NCBI GenBank assembly: GCA_002110485.1
Contig: MOWL01000090.1
Coordinates: forward strand, 62,001 to 126,000
Direction: 5' to 3'
DNA length: 64,000 nucleotides
From: Emergomyces orientalis
Taxonomy: Eukaryota > Ascomycota > Eurotiomycetes > Onygenales > Ajellomycetaceae
The position numbers and the translations under genes were made by a program. The notes beneath the pieces are model-generated. The model was not told where the DNA came from. It was given only the letters and a program-made list of their open reading frames with translations, and ran no database searches. How positions within the stretch are numbered: position 1 is the stretch's first letter; each line of letters starts with the position of its first letter. Positions 19,732 to 30,821 of the stretch are shown piece after piece.

Positions 19732-20742
19732 GGAAGGGCCGGGTTCGGCCATGATTGAACAATAGATGAATAGCGAGCCTCGATACTAAAAGAAAATCAG
19801 TGGATGGAATATTTACTCCATACTTAATGAGTTCCGGACGAATCTGAGGAGTGAGTGGACATGAATGGGGTAATGGCACCCCGGCCTGTTTGTTTCTGTA
19901 CTTTTATATCCATCCACATCTCCCTGCTCTCTGTTTTCGATCTCTTTTTCTTCTTCTTTTTTTCCTCTAGAGTGACGGATGTCATTGCGTGTTTGATTGG
20001 CCGACCTCCTTAACGATCCGCCATCAGGTCAAAATATTTTAACTTCAATCCAAACTTAGCAAGGTGCATGTTGATACTTATTGCTCCCTGCATGTCCTAG
20101 GAAATGCGGCAAAAATTCCCATTATTGTGACGTTGCCTTTGTTCATTCCAAAATTCATCTCATTAACACCTATTTGTAGTTCAGTGTGTATAGATGGTCG
20201 ATTGAGATTAGATGCAAGGAGCTTGTCTTGTTCTCCTTTGCTTTGTGTTGATCTGCTTTGTAGCTGCAGGTCATTGAAGTGAGCATTCGACACTGGAAAA
20301 TGAAAAAAAACGTGGCCAGGAATACCAGTTGATATAAGCAGCTTCCTCCGCAACGGATTAGTCCTCCCCATTCAATTATTTCTGGAAGAATGAGATATTT
20401 ATAAGTTGATGTCCTCTATATGGAACTCAGCCTGCATTTGTTGCCATGTCTTGTTCCTATGATTTATTTTCGAAGTTGCACATATTTCAGGGTTGTGGAG
20501 GAGGTGGCGCATATTTATATTCAACTAAATATCTTGATGGGTAAGCCCATTTTCCTACGCATTCCCAGCTCAGATTTTCCAAAAGCTATGCACTATACGA
20601 CATTAGTATGCGTCTCTGCCAAAGGGATGGATAGGACGAGAAAACGCGGAAAAAGCACCTCCAACAAAAAAAATTTAAAATGAAAAATTTGGAATAACAA
20701 GCCGTCTATGTTTTCGCTTATCCATGAAAAATATCCCACATC
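19732..20742. other. Intergenic, no gene recognised
   Basis: AT-rich sequence with scattered short frames and no domain. The right end should hold the HIS1 3' untranslated region. Confidence 0.55.
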
Positions 20743-22030
20743 TCATCTCGTCCTTGAATTAGAAATACTCAAAACTAGTATATCAGTCGCGCCAACAGCC
20801 GTCAACTTGTCCATGACCGTGGCGATAGACTTCTTCTCCACCATGGAGCTTACCGCAACCCACCCAGCGTCCTCGATAGGGGTCACTGTTGGCGCGCGCT
20901 TGCCCGGGGTGATCTCGCATGCCGCCGGTAACAGGGAGCGCGGGACGTTATATTGGCAAAGGACGTATTTTTTGGCGGCTGTGAGCAGGGGATATTTTGG
21001 TCAGGATTTATTATTTCCATCACGCTAGTATTTAAGTAAAGAATATCAAAGCGAGGAAAACTCACTGATGACACCACGTATTCTGGATTCGATGAGGCTG
21101 ACGAGTTCATGGTTCGTGTTGCGGGATTTGACGAGGACAGCGGTGCTTTCGACGACGGTGCCTATGTCTTTAAGGCCTGCGGCTTTCATGGTTTCGCCGG
21201 ATTCTTAGGTGGAGGGAGTTAGCATGCCTACTCTGAGGAACGTGCTTCATTTTACAAAAAGGTACTGCGCGTGCGCGAAGGCGCAGTGTATGGAAAACGG
21301 TATACACACCAACTAAATCCACAATCCCATCCGCCACACCCAGCGCACATGCAGCTTCCACGCTCCCACCAACGTACTTGATTTTCGTAGTTGGCGTCGC
21401 ATTCCCCTCCAACTTCGCAAAATACGCCTGCGTCAGGCCCGTAAAGCTCGTGACAACATTCTTTCCGACCAATTCCTTCGGGTTCGTTATGGGTCCTTTC
21501 TCAGGGACCTGGACTTGTAATTTGCATCCGCCAAAGCCCAGATCAAGCATCTCCTCGACGCCAGATACCTCATCTGGCAGAATGTTCGCGTCATGTTCGG
21601 CCACTTGGTCGCGACCGGTGATGCCCAGATCGACACCACCCTCGCCGACGAAGGTTGGGATATCAGCTGCGGGGAGGAAGATGAGAGCGATTGGGAGGTT
21701 TTTTACTAGGGCGATGTCGAGGCGGGTTTCGCGGCGGAATTGAATGTCGGAGCCCGCGAGGAGGTCAATGGCGGCTTGTTGGAGGCGACCCTCTGTTGCA
21801 AATTGTTAGACATGTATTTCCACTTTCTCAATTCCGGTCTAGTTTTCGTAGTAGTTGAATCATGGTCGCAATTGGAGGGGTAGATAATATATGCGCGGGG
21901 TAGGGGAAAGTTTGGACTTGCTTTTGGGGATCGCGAAGAGTAGCCGTCCTTCTAGGCTTGCATTCTGATTAGTAAACTTCCATAACAGAAGTAGAAATAG
22001 ATAATGCGCTTACTGATTGACAAGATCCAT
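20743..22030 (-). CDS. HIS1: ATP phosphoribosyltransferase
   Basis: It catalyses the first step of histidine synthesis, joining ATP and PRPP to phosphoribosyl-ATP, and is normally feedback-inhibited by histidine. Five exons on the minus strand: 22030-22014, 21956-21922, 21792-21310, 21203-21066 and 20978-20743, giving 302 residues. The N-terminus reads MDLVNHLEGRLLFAIPKKGRL, close to the yeast enzyme, and this fixes both tiny first exons. Key family segments are LPIALIFLPAADIPTFVGEG, DLGITGRDQV, the PRPP-binding region LGVADGIVDLVESGETM, and the C-terminal regulatory part with GWVAVSSMVEKK. Intron 2 starts with GCAAGT, a GC-AG intron. The intron 1 acceptor skips an AG only five bases past the branch A. 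A TGAGTCA site at 22289-22295 suggests Gcn4/CpcA control. Very confident. Confidence 0.96.
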
Positions 22031-22288
22031 GTTGCCAGAAGGGGGGCGGAGTATATGGAGGAAGAAGTGCGTTGAACCTCAAAGAAGGATGTTTTACCCT
22101 AGGAGAGGCAGGGATTATTTTATGCTAATCTGGGGCCCGGAAAATATCAAATGGGACAGGAGGAAGGGTCAATTGGAGAACTAAAACAGATAGAGGAGGA
22201 TACAATAAGCGTTATTAAAGTATGAAGATAGTCAATCGAGGAGCGTTGTCGGAGCAGAACTTTGTCTATCCACCAGAAAAATAACCAT

Positions 22289-22295
22289 TGAGTCA
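22289..22295. promoter_or_regulatory. Gcn4/CpcA-type site TGAGTCA
   Basis: A perfect match to the general amino acid control element, 259 bp upstream of the HIS1 start codon. HIS genes are classic targets of this bZIP factor in fungi. Binding here is inferred. Confidence 0.6.
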
Positions 22296-22343
22296 TTGAT
22301 CACAGCCAAAAGAAACTGACGAAGTAAATGCTGCCGCCGGAAC

Positions 22344-22349
22344 CACGTG
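22344..22349. promoter_or_regulatory. CACGTG E-box-type site
   Basis: CACGTG lies in the 8-bp palindrome CCACGTGG, 458 bp before the RPS28 start. Bound by bHLH factors such as Cbf1 in other fungi, where Cbf1 can regulate ribosomal protein genes. Single copy, so weak evidence. Confidence 0.35.
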
Positions 22350-22807
22350 GGCCCGCCTTTGCAGCAACACAGGCGATTGTCTACAGTGTCAATACCTAGA
22401 AATGGATCTATCAATATATATTTTATATCTATATATGCACATCTAATATCGATGTCGATGTCTATGTCTCTATCTCTCTTGGGTGTTGGCGGCGGTTCCC
22501 AAAACAGAAATTAGGGCTTGAACTACGCTATTCTCTATTAGGACTAGTTACCACAAACTCGTGTAAACCTTCTGTCTTAGCAGACTTCCCTTCGCCTCGG
22601 CAAAAACTGCTTCCCACACAACCAAAATCACTTCCCAACGACCAAACCTCCGCGACAACCAACATCGAACTTATATCACCACGACAAACAGCAACGAACT
22701 GACATTTTTCGCATCCTCCCTCTCTCCTCTGCCGCTGGACTCTCCCCTTCGACTACCCTCAAGCAGCAGCAGCAGCAGCTACTCGCACACATATCCCACC
22801 GCCCATC

Positions 22808-23384
22808 ATGGATGCCACCGGAAAAGTCCCCATCAAGTTCGCTAAGGTGACCCGCGTTCTCGGCCGCACCGGTATGTTATGGCTTTTCTTTTGTTGAAAG
22901 AGGGAAAAAAATGATTGTCTCCATGCCCTTGGGTATTCAATCATGGCAGTGGTGCCTGTTTGTCTGGGACTTTCGCAATTGGGACTGGAATAGGAAAAAA
23001 GGGGGGGGTGGGGGGGGGTTGAAGAACCTGAATGCTAGGAAAAGAAAAAAATTGCGGAGGAGACAAGCATGCGATAAACCAAAAAAGGGAACCCCAAGAA
23101 GGGAAAAGAATATATATCTAACTCTTTTTCGAATTCTAGGTTCGCGAGGTGGTGTCACCCAGGTCCGCGTCGAGTTCATGGACGACACATCCCGATCCAT
23201 CATCCGAAACGTCAAGGGCCCAGGTACGAATTATCCCCCAGCGAGGTAGAAAGGATAACGTGAAAACGGGGGAGGAAAACACTAGCAAAACTAACGTACG
23301 CGATTTTTGCGAAAATCAATAGTCAAGGTCGATGATATCCTATGCCTGCTCGAGTCTGAGAGAGAAGCCCGCAGACTGAGATAA
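22808..23384 (+). CDS. RPS28: 40S ribosomal protein S28 (eS28)
   Basis: Structural protein of the small cytosolic ribosomal subunit. Three exons: 22808-22871, 23140-23223 and 23323-23384, giving 69 residues, normal for the family. The protein reads straight through the conserved sequence: VPIKFAKVTRVLGRTGSRGGVTQVRVEFMDD, SRSIIRNVKGPVKVDDIL, ending LLESEREARRLR. The first intron (268 bp) is long for this genome, has a GTATGT donor and contains G-rich and A-rich runs; long first introns are common in ribosomal protein genes. It diverges from HIS1. Very confident. Confidence 0.98.
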
Positions 23385-24216
23385 GGAACCTTCGCGAAAA
23401 AAAATCGAAAAAAAAAAGCGTTGCTGTAATATGGGGGGAAGGAGTGGTTCGACCGTTTCGTTAATTCCCGTTTTCGCCCGTTTTCCCTTTTAACCTCTTT
23501 TGTCCCGATGTTTTCTTTAAAACCTATTTTCGCCCTTACGATCGACGAACTGTGATGGGATTGTGGGAGTATATTGTGCAGAAGGGAGGAGAGGAGGGAG
23601 TGGTGACTTGGCGTTCTGCGGGGATGATGGTGGGCATAATTATATACGATCTCGAAGCTTCCCCTTTTTTGAACGATAGCATCGATTTTGAAATTGAATT
23701 CGGAATGAATAGATGAAATTTTGCTACGAAAGGATAAAAGGGAAGGGGTTCTCCGGGAACGTGGATAAGAAGCCAGCATCAAATCAACATCTTATGCCGT
23801 CCCTTTTTTTTAAAAACAAAAAAAGATGGCATGTGGGATTGGGCCGAGTCAGGTGTCTGCAAAATAGATAAATGAATCGACTCTGGTTTATTCCGATTTC
23901 TTTTCGTTTTCACCTTTCCTATCTGCCCCTAGGCTCTACGATTCAAATTTTTTTGTGAATAAGAGGATTGATTGTTCAAAGTCAACTTACTCATATATAT
24001 GTATCTCGTCACTGAAACTAACGTAAAAACAGAGCCCATGGAGTTATCTCGAATTCAACACCGGGCATGTGGGGAAATACGTAGGGGGTATCATCTACCT
24101 GCATGGTTACATAACTTAAAAATCAGCCGGAATCCAACGAGAGCGGGAGCGAGGAATAACAAGACATTACTAACCTAATATTATACAGCACTGTATAGAC
24201 ATACAAATTTTCTCGC
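23385..24216. other. Convergent intergenic region RPS28 / MSH3
   Basis: AT-rich, holding both 3' untranslated regions. An antisense frame at 23291-23782 overlaps the last RPS28 exon and has no features of a gene. Confidence 0.6.
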
Positions 24217-27200
24217 TCACAACTGTTCCAGTCCTGCCAGTACCCCTTCCAAAAGCCCATGATCAACATCCCCGGTGCCACCATTAGTATTAATAACCAC
24301 CTTGACAGCCCTAGCTAGTCCTAGCATCTTCTTCTTCCTAATCTTCTCCTCCAACTCCGCAGACTTTGCCCGTGCAACTTCCAGCACCGATGCCGGCACA
24401 TTAGCTAACCTAGCCACATTCAGTCCGTAAGAGCGGTGCGCCACGCCCTCCCCAACCTCGTAAAGGAAAGTAATATCCCGCCCATCCATCCCAGATTCAG
24501 TGAACTTCATATGCACATTCCGTAGCTCACCCTTGGGAAACCCCCGCGCCAGACTACTTAAATTTTGATAATGGGTGATAAACAGCGTGAGACTCCGCAG
24601 GTTTCGCACCATGTAATCCAGCACGGCCTGGGCAATGGCAACGCCATCGTGCGTCGACGTACCACGACCTAGCTCGTCGAGAATAACGAGCGAGCGCGGT
24701 GTGGCTTGTTTAAGGATATCTGCCGTTTCGGACAGTTCGACCATAAATGTTGACTCGCCAGCGAGCATGTTGTCGAACGCGCCCATGCGCGTATAAACGG
24801 CGTCGAGCATGCCCAGCGTGGCGGAGTCGGCAGGGACGTATGAGCCAATCTGGCCCATGATGGAAATTAAAGCTACCTGGCGCACGTAGCTGGATTTGCC
24901 GCCCATGTTGGGCCCCGTTACGAGAAGGGCGCGGGTCTCATTGGTATGCAGCTCTATGTCGTTGGGTACGTAGCTGTCCAGCAGAAGCTGCTCGACCATG
25001 GGGTGGCGGCCTCGTTGGACGCTGATGCGGGTTTCGTCTGTGTATGTTGGTTTGACGTAACCGGGCTGGCTAGCGATGTTGGCTAGCGAGAGAAGGCAAT
25101 CGAGTGTTGCGAGAGCTTGGATGCAATCACGGAATGACTGGTATTTCGTTGAGATGTCGGCAAGCAGTGCATGGAATGCTTTGTCGCAGGCCGCAGCCAA
25201 GGCTTCTTTGTACTGATCCCGTTCTCGAATGTACTGGACCACTTCGGGTGTGTGGAAGCGGGAGACTTTCTTGGTGCCGCTGATCTTCCGCCATGAGGCG
25301 GGCACCTTTTTGAGACTATAGGGGCTATTCTCCACTTCGATCAGGTATTCGATCCCTGCCACCGTCGTGTACTGCACTTTTTTCCTTCCCAGGATCTCTG
25401 CCGCAATGGCACAGTGTTCCTTGAGTTTGTGTTGCACATCAGCGATTCCAAGATTCGATTCAGTAATTTCTTCTGTCTCTTCTGCTTCTCGGAAGAAGCA
25501 ATACTTGTCATCCTTTTTGGCAGCCTGGGCGTTTATCTTGTTGAGGTACGTAACGACATCTTCGCGTATAGCTGGTAACGCTGCAATGGCTGTGGTGATT
25601 GTCGGAGACGAAAAACCTAAGTCTACTGGGGACTTGAGATGGACGTACTCGTCTGCAATTAGCTGCAACGTTTGCAAGACAGTGAGGAGTTCAGGCCGTG
25701 TGCACTGTAGGTATCGGTTAGAGTTGAAAGTAAATTAAAATATTTAAAAAAAATTTGAAAAAAGAAATAAAAAAGAAAAAAGAAAAAAGAAAGAAATTAA
25801 AAAAGGAGAGAATAGCGAAATCTCACCCTTCCGTAGTATATCCGTATCAGACTCTTTTCTAGATCCGCCTTTATTTTTGACAAGAGCCCTTTCAACTGCT
25901 CAATTTGCACTGCCTTGCTGGGGTCTTGCAATTCTTCTACCGCAGCAACCCGCTCCTCCAGCTCATTTTTATTAAGCAAAGGCCTTCCAACCCATTTGCG
26001 TAGTAGTCGTTGTCCAAACCTTGTTTTGGTCCGATCGAGAGTCCAGAACAAGCTTCCTTTCGGCGTATGGTCTGTTTGATTCTGATATATCTCCAAATTG
26101 GTCAAGGTATTACCGTTCAGGAGCATATGTGATCTCGCCGAAAACGGTTGGAAATACTTCGTAAGGTCAAATATGTACTCCAAACCGTATTCAGACATGT
26201 GCTTGATCATGGAGGAAAGACATATGGTAACATCCTCTGGCAGCCTCAAAACTTTTTCTAGCAGATTGCTTGCTGCAACGTCGCGTACGGTGCCCTTAGC
26301 TTTCATCCGACCCGCATAGAAACTAGATACGTGGCTGTGCGATTCTGCAGCAGCGGTTTTCCGTTTCGAAACCCTTTCAACCCGCACCCTATCGCCAAAG
26401 ACATTTGTTTTACTGCCCGATAGATGTTGCACAAGCTTTTCTGTAGCTTTCGACATCTCACCCACAATCAGAAATTCACACGGGGCAATGTGGAGCAATC
26501 TCGTTTCAATTTCGCTCCTCATAAAACCATCTTCAAAATCATCATAAATGACATCTCCAGTGGCAGGCTGGACTGCCACAATCCCGACATGGACCTTTTC
26601 GTCATTACCCCAACCTTTGGCGTTAGTTTCAGTCATACAAAGTAAATAACCTGTGGAAGTGGACGTGCTACTGGAGCCACCAACGGGTCCCTCGAGCCCC
26701 TCGACATCATCAATATATGTCCCTTTTGTATACAAGTTGGTAAGCTTGCGAACGAAAGGGCCGTTTCTGTTGTCACCGGCAGCCTTCAACGCAGCAGTCT
26801 CAAGCTGCCTAACCACGCCGACTTTGTAGCCCGCTGCAACCAACCGCTTCACATGGACATGTAATCTATGCACGGGGATACTCGCAGAAGCAAAGCGGGT
26901 CAAATGAGCTTCGGATGGGTCTGGTAAAATGCGAACAAATACACATTAGCCGATAAATGCCTCGTAGGTCACAGGTATTTCGCACCTAAGGAGTATCCAG
27001 GCTAGTAACCAACACAGCGTAAGGTTAAATATCAACTCACGTTCATCAAACCTGAACTTCCCAGGTATGCACATAATACTCAGCGCCTTCGCCGCAATAC
27101 GCGCATCCTCGCCAAAAAAACGAAACTTATACCCAACCTCCACAACAAGAACGGTATCCATATACTTCTTCTTAATGTCGATAATCTGTCTCTCCATAGG

Positions 27201-27998
27201 CGTCAACTTTCCCGCCGTGGGCTTCTTTCCTCCTCTTCTCCCCTTCGGCGGAGCCGGCGTAACATCGTCCTCAGCCTCAGCATCACTCTCAGCGCCCTCC
27301 GCGGCCTCATCATCGCCCGCACCGACTCCGCTCGTTAAGGACGGGAGGCAATCCGGCCCACCCAACCTCTTCACGAACTTCTGGTGTAGAGCTTGTTTCC
27401 TCTTTCTTTCCCTCTCGTCGTCCTCAGAAAGATCGCCACCCGCTGCCGCAGCAGCGGCGGCCACAGAATTAACGCCACCATCTCCATTCTCTCTCTGATC
27501 ACTGGATGGAGGCACAGAGGAGCTATTGAACCGAAACTTTTCCGTCCGTGAGGCCCCAGTTTTCTTTTTCAACGCTTTCCTCGCCCCATTAGAATCAATA
27601 TCATCCACTATCTCCTTGACGGCGCGTTCGTTACCCCTGGCGCGCCGTTGTTCACTATGCACCGTCGAAACATCCCCATTACTCCTAATGCGTTTCCTCG
27701 ACGGAAGAATAATCTCATCATCATCATCATCATCCTCCTCCTCTTCTTCTTCTCCTTCTCTACCATTGATACTCATCTCATTACCATCATCCGCCACTCC
27801 ACCATTCACCACCTCATCGAGCTCGCTGCTCGACACCTCCCGAGCCTCTCCAAGTTTCTTCCCAGGGCCCGAACCGACACGTCCATCATTCGGAATGCGA
27901 GCGGTGGAACCGCTCGAGGCAGCGGGCCTCTTTGCAAAAAAGCTAGATATTGACTGTTGCTTGCGCTTCAGTTGCGAGGAGGATTGTGAGGAGGACAT
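24217..27998 (-). CDS. MSH3: DNA mismatch repair protein Msh3
   Basis: Part of MutS-beta (Msh2-Msh3), which repairs insertion/deletion loops. Three exons: 27998-27041, 26920-25827 and 25704-24217; introns of 120 and 122 bp; 1179 residues. The start is the ATG just before SSSQSSSQLKRKQQSISSFF, which holds a PCNA-binding box (Q14 to F21). A long disordered acidic N-terminus follows, with an Asp/Glu run near residues 90-105 and an Ala run. The mismatch-binding domain reads VGYKFRFFGEDA, with the Tyr-Lys typical of Msh3 instead of the Phe-x-Glu of Msh6. The connector, lever and clamp regions follow. The C-terminal ATPase has Walker A GPNMGGKSSYVRQ, Walker B LVILDELGRGTSTHDG and the FITHY motif. 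Upstream, GGCGCGTTCCGACGCGC near 28392 may be a cell-cycle element. Very confident. Confidence 0.97.
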
Positions 27999-28934
27999 CG
28001 TTTTAGGATTGCGGATTGGGTAGGGCGAGAGTTGCGTCTTTTGTATTTTAGTGGTACATGTACATTTCAAAGATGAGGATAACGATTACGAAAAGATGTA
28101 ACTGTACACGGGTACGACACCAACAATCTGAGTTAATAATTCATGTATAGGTACGGAGATCTGGCGGTTGTCGTACCCTCAGAGATGGTGCGGCTGCTTT
28201 TTGGGGGAAACCCTGCTTGGTGCGGATGAGAGGGACAATAAACTGGACTACAACGGTTTATAAACTCCAAAAGTACCAGGTAATTTAAAGAGTAAATATT
28301 CACTTCCAAAAAAATGAAAAAGGACAGGACAAACGGGTGTAAGAGAAGTACGTATAGACCTGTCCCATCCTGGCACCGATTTAGTTAAGAGAGGCGCGTT
28401 CCGACGCGCTTTAATTGCTTCGTTATGTAATCAGCCAAGCTCCACCAAACTCTCGCTGGGCGGGGCGAACAGCGAGAAACGAGACATGAAGCTCACAATA
28501 ATAATTTATTATCAAAACCAAATATAGCAGGTGGGAGTCTATACTGAGCTAGCATTAATGGTATCAATAGCTATGAAATACAAGCCTAATTCACACTCTA
28601 CGTTTTGGCAACCTCCAATCTTCCTTTTCCTCCATGGTGGGTAAAAGAATACAAAAAAGAGGGGGATGAAAGCTCCTATGGGTGCTAACATGCAAGCATA
28701 TAATGGTGTTCTAAAAGTTCGACAGCCGAATAGAAAATAAGAGTCAAGGGAGGATTTCGGAAAACTAAGTGATACATCCATATTCAATGTTGAGGGGATA
28801 ACTTTTGTTTCTGGCCAACTCGATAAAACAGTTTTGTTCGGCGCTTGAACCCTTTGAAAACCGTCGCAGCCAGCCCAACCGATAGCCATAAAATCCTGAG
28901 TCAACGTCAATCAGGCAAATGAAGCTATTCGATT
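27999..28934. other. MSH3 promoter region and spacer
   Basis: About 940 bp between MSH3 and the end of the next gene on the same strand. It contains a GC-rich inverted element, GGCGCG-TTCC-GACGCGC, around 28392-28409. A frame at 28539-28910 (-, 123 codons) with a hydrophobic middle lies just past the upstream gene's stop. It has no recognisable domain and I do not call it. Confidence 0.55.
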
Positions 28935-30821
28935 TCACCGTGTCAGGTTATCAAGGTACATATTTCCGTACTCTTCTCGGTCAACGTCCGATACCGTTCC
29001 GTCGGGCGATGCTGCACCGCTATTTTTTACTTTCTCATGAGCTGCAAGCGTAGCATGAGAATTAGGAGTAACAGCGTTCAGCCCATCATGGCGTTGAGTT
29101 TGCGAATATGGGAATGACAAAGGGTTGCATGAATACCCAAAGGTATCGTTCTCAGCAAATGCCCCAAAACTCTGGTGTGCGCCAGAGCCATAAAAATAAT
29201 GGGTAGAGTATCGAGCCTCTTCGACAGCCTGCTGTCCAGTCCAATTGCCGTGACCGGCATGGGTGTCAACCCGTCCATCGGAATTCATGATGGGCTCCAC
29301 GTTCTCCTTTCCAATTGTGTATGCTGGTCTAGTAGTGGGTCGGGTATGAGTGTAGGACTTGGATGCATGAAACTGGTAATTGTTAGAGGCACCAGGTGGA
29401 TAAAATTGCGATCGAGCGCCAGTAAAAGTGCCTAGGGAAGGCTTCACATCGCGCCCAGCATTGGCGGCATTTGTTGCAGTGTCTTCCCCATGGGACATGG
29501 CATCCCTAACAGCCGACTGCACTTGCTCTTTGTTGTCATTGAAGATTGAAAATCCACGATGAGTCTTTTGTTCATAGTCAGTGAATGTTAACTTGAAATC
29601 CTCATCGCCCGCAGCGTAATGGTTACCAAAATACTGTAAGGGACGGTTGGTAGGGGAGCCATCAAGAAGAGGCAATGCCTGTCTGGATAACTCCTCTAAA
29701 GAATCAGTGTGGCGGCGACGATCTGCTTTGGTGGGCTTCCTTCGTTGACCTCTCAAGTTGAATAGATTGGTGCTGGATTGGGCAAGCGGGCGTCGTCTAG
29801 GTCGTGGTATCCGCTTAGGAATCGGAGTTTCCCCGGTGAGAGGGCTGCTATCGTCCACCTCCCCTGAGATCGGACGCTCCCTTCGTAATGTTCCTCCTGG
29901 AGAGAAAACCAATTCTGTGGCTTCGACGTTTTCGGATGTCTTTTCCATCTGTTTCAAAATGCTGATGTCCTTTTTCTGGTTCCGTTTCTTCCTCATTTGT
30001 TCCGTAGCCGAGTCGAAAATATCCATACCGGGCCATAGAATACCTTTCAGTCTCGTGGCCTCTTCCCTCTTTGTCAATGATTCCTCGTCATCATCATCAG
30101 CCGAATACTCTGGGGAGGCATTGTCCACAAAAGGATCAGGAGTAAAGGGGCGTCGTGGTCGACGGAGCGTAGCAGTACTAGGGTTATCAGCTTGGTCAAC
30201 CCAACTCCTCTTCCGTTGGCTAACAGGACTCATCTCTTCGGATGGAGAGGAGTCTGAAACTGGCTTCCAACCAATTGCATTTTCTGTCCCAGAAGATAGC
30301 AACATTCTAGGCTGGCATATAGGCCACAGCGGTACACGTGGAGCAGGAGCGTTTAGTGAAGAGGCTCTAGTCGCACTGCCGAGCCGTGAGGTTTTTTCGA
30401 CATGAGTGTGACTGTTGTCATCAGCAATGTATGGTAGAGACATCCGAGGATCTAAATAGTCGGAAAGATGGCTAGTGTTGGCCGGCTGTTGAGAAGGCTT
30501 TAGGGCAGAGTTATTGGCCTTGGCTTTGGAACTTCTGTGGGAGGACGAGGCATTTTCAGCAGCAGCAGCATTTGAATTGCCCTTTTTGGCTTCCTTGGTA
30601 AGCATGCGTTCAGAGAGCAGCCCTGCAAGGTTATTCTCCTTGTACCATTGGTCGTAGACAGCCAATAATTCTCCAGCTTCAGGCTCCTGGTGACTTCTCA
30701 CTTGGAGCTTGAAGTAGTGGGACAGATGGCCCTTGGAGCTGATGTGGGTCAGGAGATGGGACACATCACTGAAATTCGGCTTCTTGGGGCAAATATTGCA
30801 TTTGAGGATAGAAGAAAGCAT
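28935..30821 (-). CDS. C2H2-type zinc-finger-like fungal protein
   Basis: A 628-residue single-exon protein. I chose the ATG at 30821, not the upstream in-frame one at 30914, because the conserved-looking N-terminus begins MLSSILKCNICPKKPNFSDVSHLLTHISSKGHLSHY. This gives a C2H2-like finger with C8, C11, H26 and H32 or H35. An amphipathic segment follows (ELLAVYDQWYKENNLAGLLSERML). The rest is long, polar and mostly disordered, with basic clusters such as RKRSW, RRPRRPF and IPRPRRRPL that could act in nuclear import. An acidic patch, SADDDDEES, lies near residue 245. One finger right at the start of a long disordered protein suggests a nuclear role, perhaps in RNA or chromatin, but function is unknown. 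Confidence 0.8.
   Translation of the reverse strand: MLSSILKCNICPKKPNFSDVSHLLTHISSKGHLSHYFKLQVRSHQEPEAGELLAVYDQWYKENNLAGLLSERMLTKEAKKGNSNAAAAENASSSHRSSKAKANNSALKPSQQPANTSHLSDYLDPRMSLPYIADDNSHTHVEKTSRLGSATRASSLNAPAPRVPLWPICQPRMLLSSGTENAIGWKPVSDSSPSEEMSPVSQRKRSWVDQADNPSTATLRRPRRPFTPDPFVDNASPEYSADDDDEESLTKREEATRLKGILWPGMDIFDSATEQMRKKRNQKKDISILKQMEKTSENVEATELVFSPGGTLRRERPISGEVDDSSPLTGETPIPKRIPRPRRRPLAQSSTNLFNLRGQRRKPTKADRRRHTDSLEELSRQALPLLDGSPTNRPLQYFGNHYAAGDEDFKLTFTDYEQKTHRGFSIFNDNKEQVQSAVRDAMSHGEDTATNAANAGRDVKPSLGTFTGARSQFYPPGASNNYQFHASKSYTHTRPTTRPAYTIGKENVEPIMNSDGRVDTHAGHGNWTGQQAVEEARYSTHYFYGSGAHQSFGAFAENDTFGYSCNPLSFPYSQTQRHDGLNAVTPNSHATLAAHEKVKNSGAASPDGTVSDVDREEYGNMYLDNLTR

Larger units (their letters stand above)
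22031..22807. promoter_or_regulatory. Divergent HIS1 / RPS28 promoter region
   Basis: 777 bp between the start codons of HIS1 (leftward) and RPS28 (rightward). It has a perfect Gcn4/CpcA-type TGAGTCA at 22289-22295, a CACGTG box at 22344-22349 inside CCACGTGG, an AT-rich core near 22400-22440, and CT- and CA-rich leader sequence before RPS28 that includes a (CAG)n run near 22763-22780. Confidence 0.7.

Noticed and set aside
27067..28023. Plus-strand frames over MSH3 exon 1
   Set aside because: Shadows of the low-complexity acidic N-terminus of MSH3; Ser runs mirror the Asp/Glu codons.
28539..28910. 123-codon minus-strand frame with a hydrophobic segment just after the C2H2-like gene
   Set aside because: No family match and no clear promoter; the upstream gene already ends naturally. 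Possible but unsupported.
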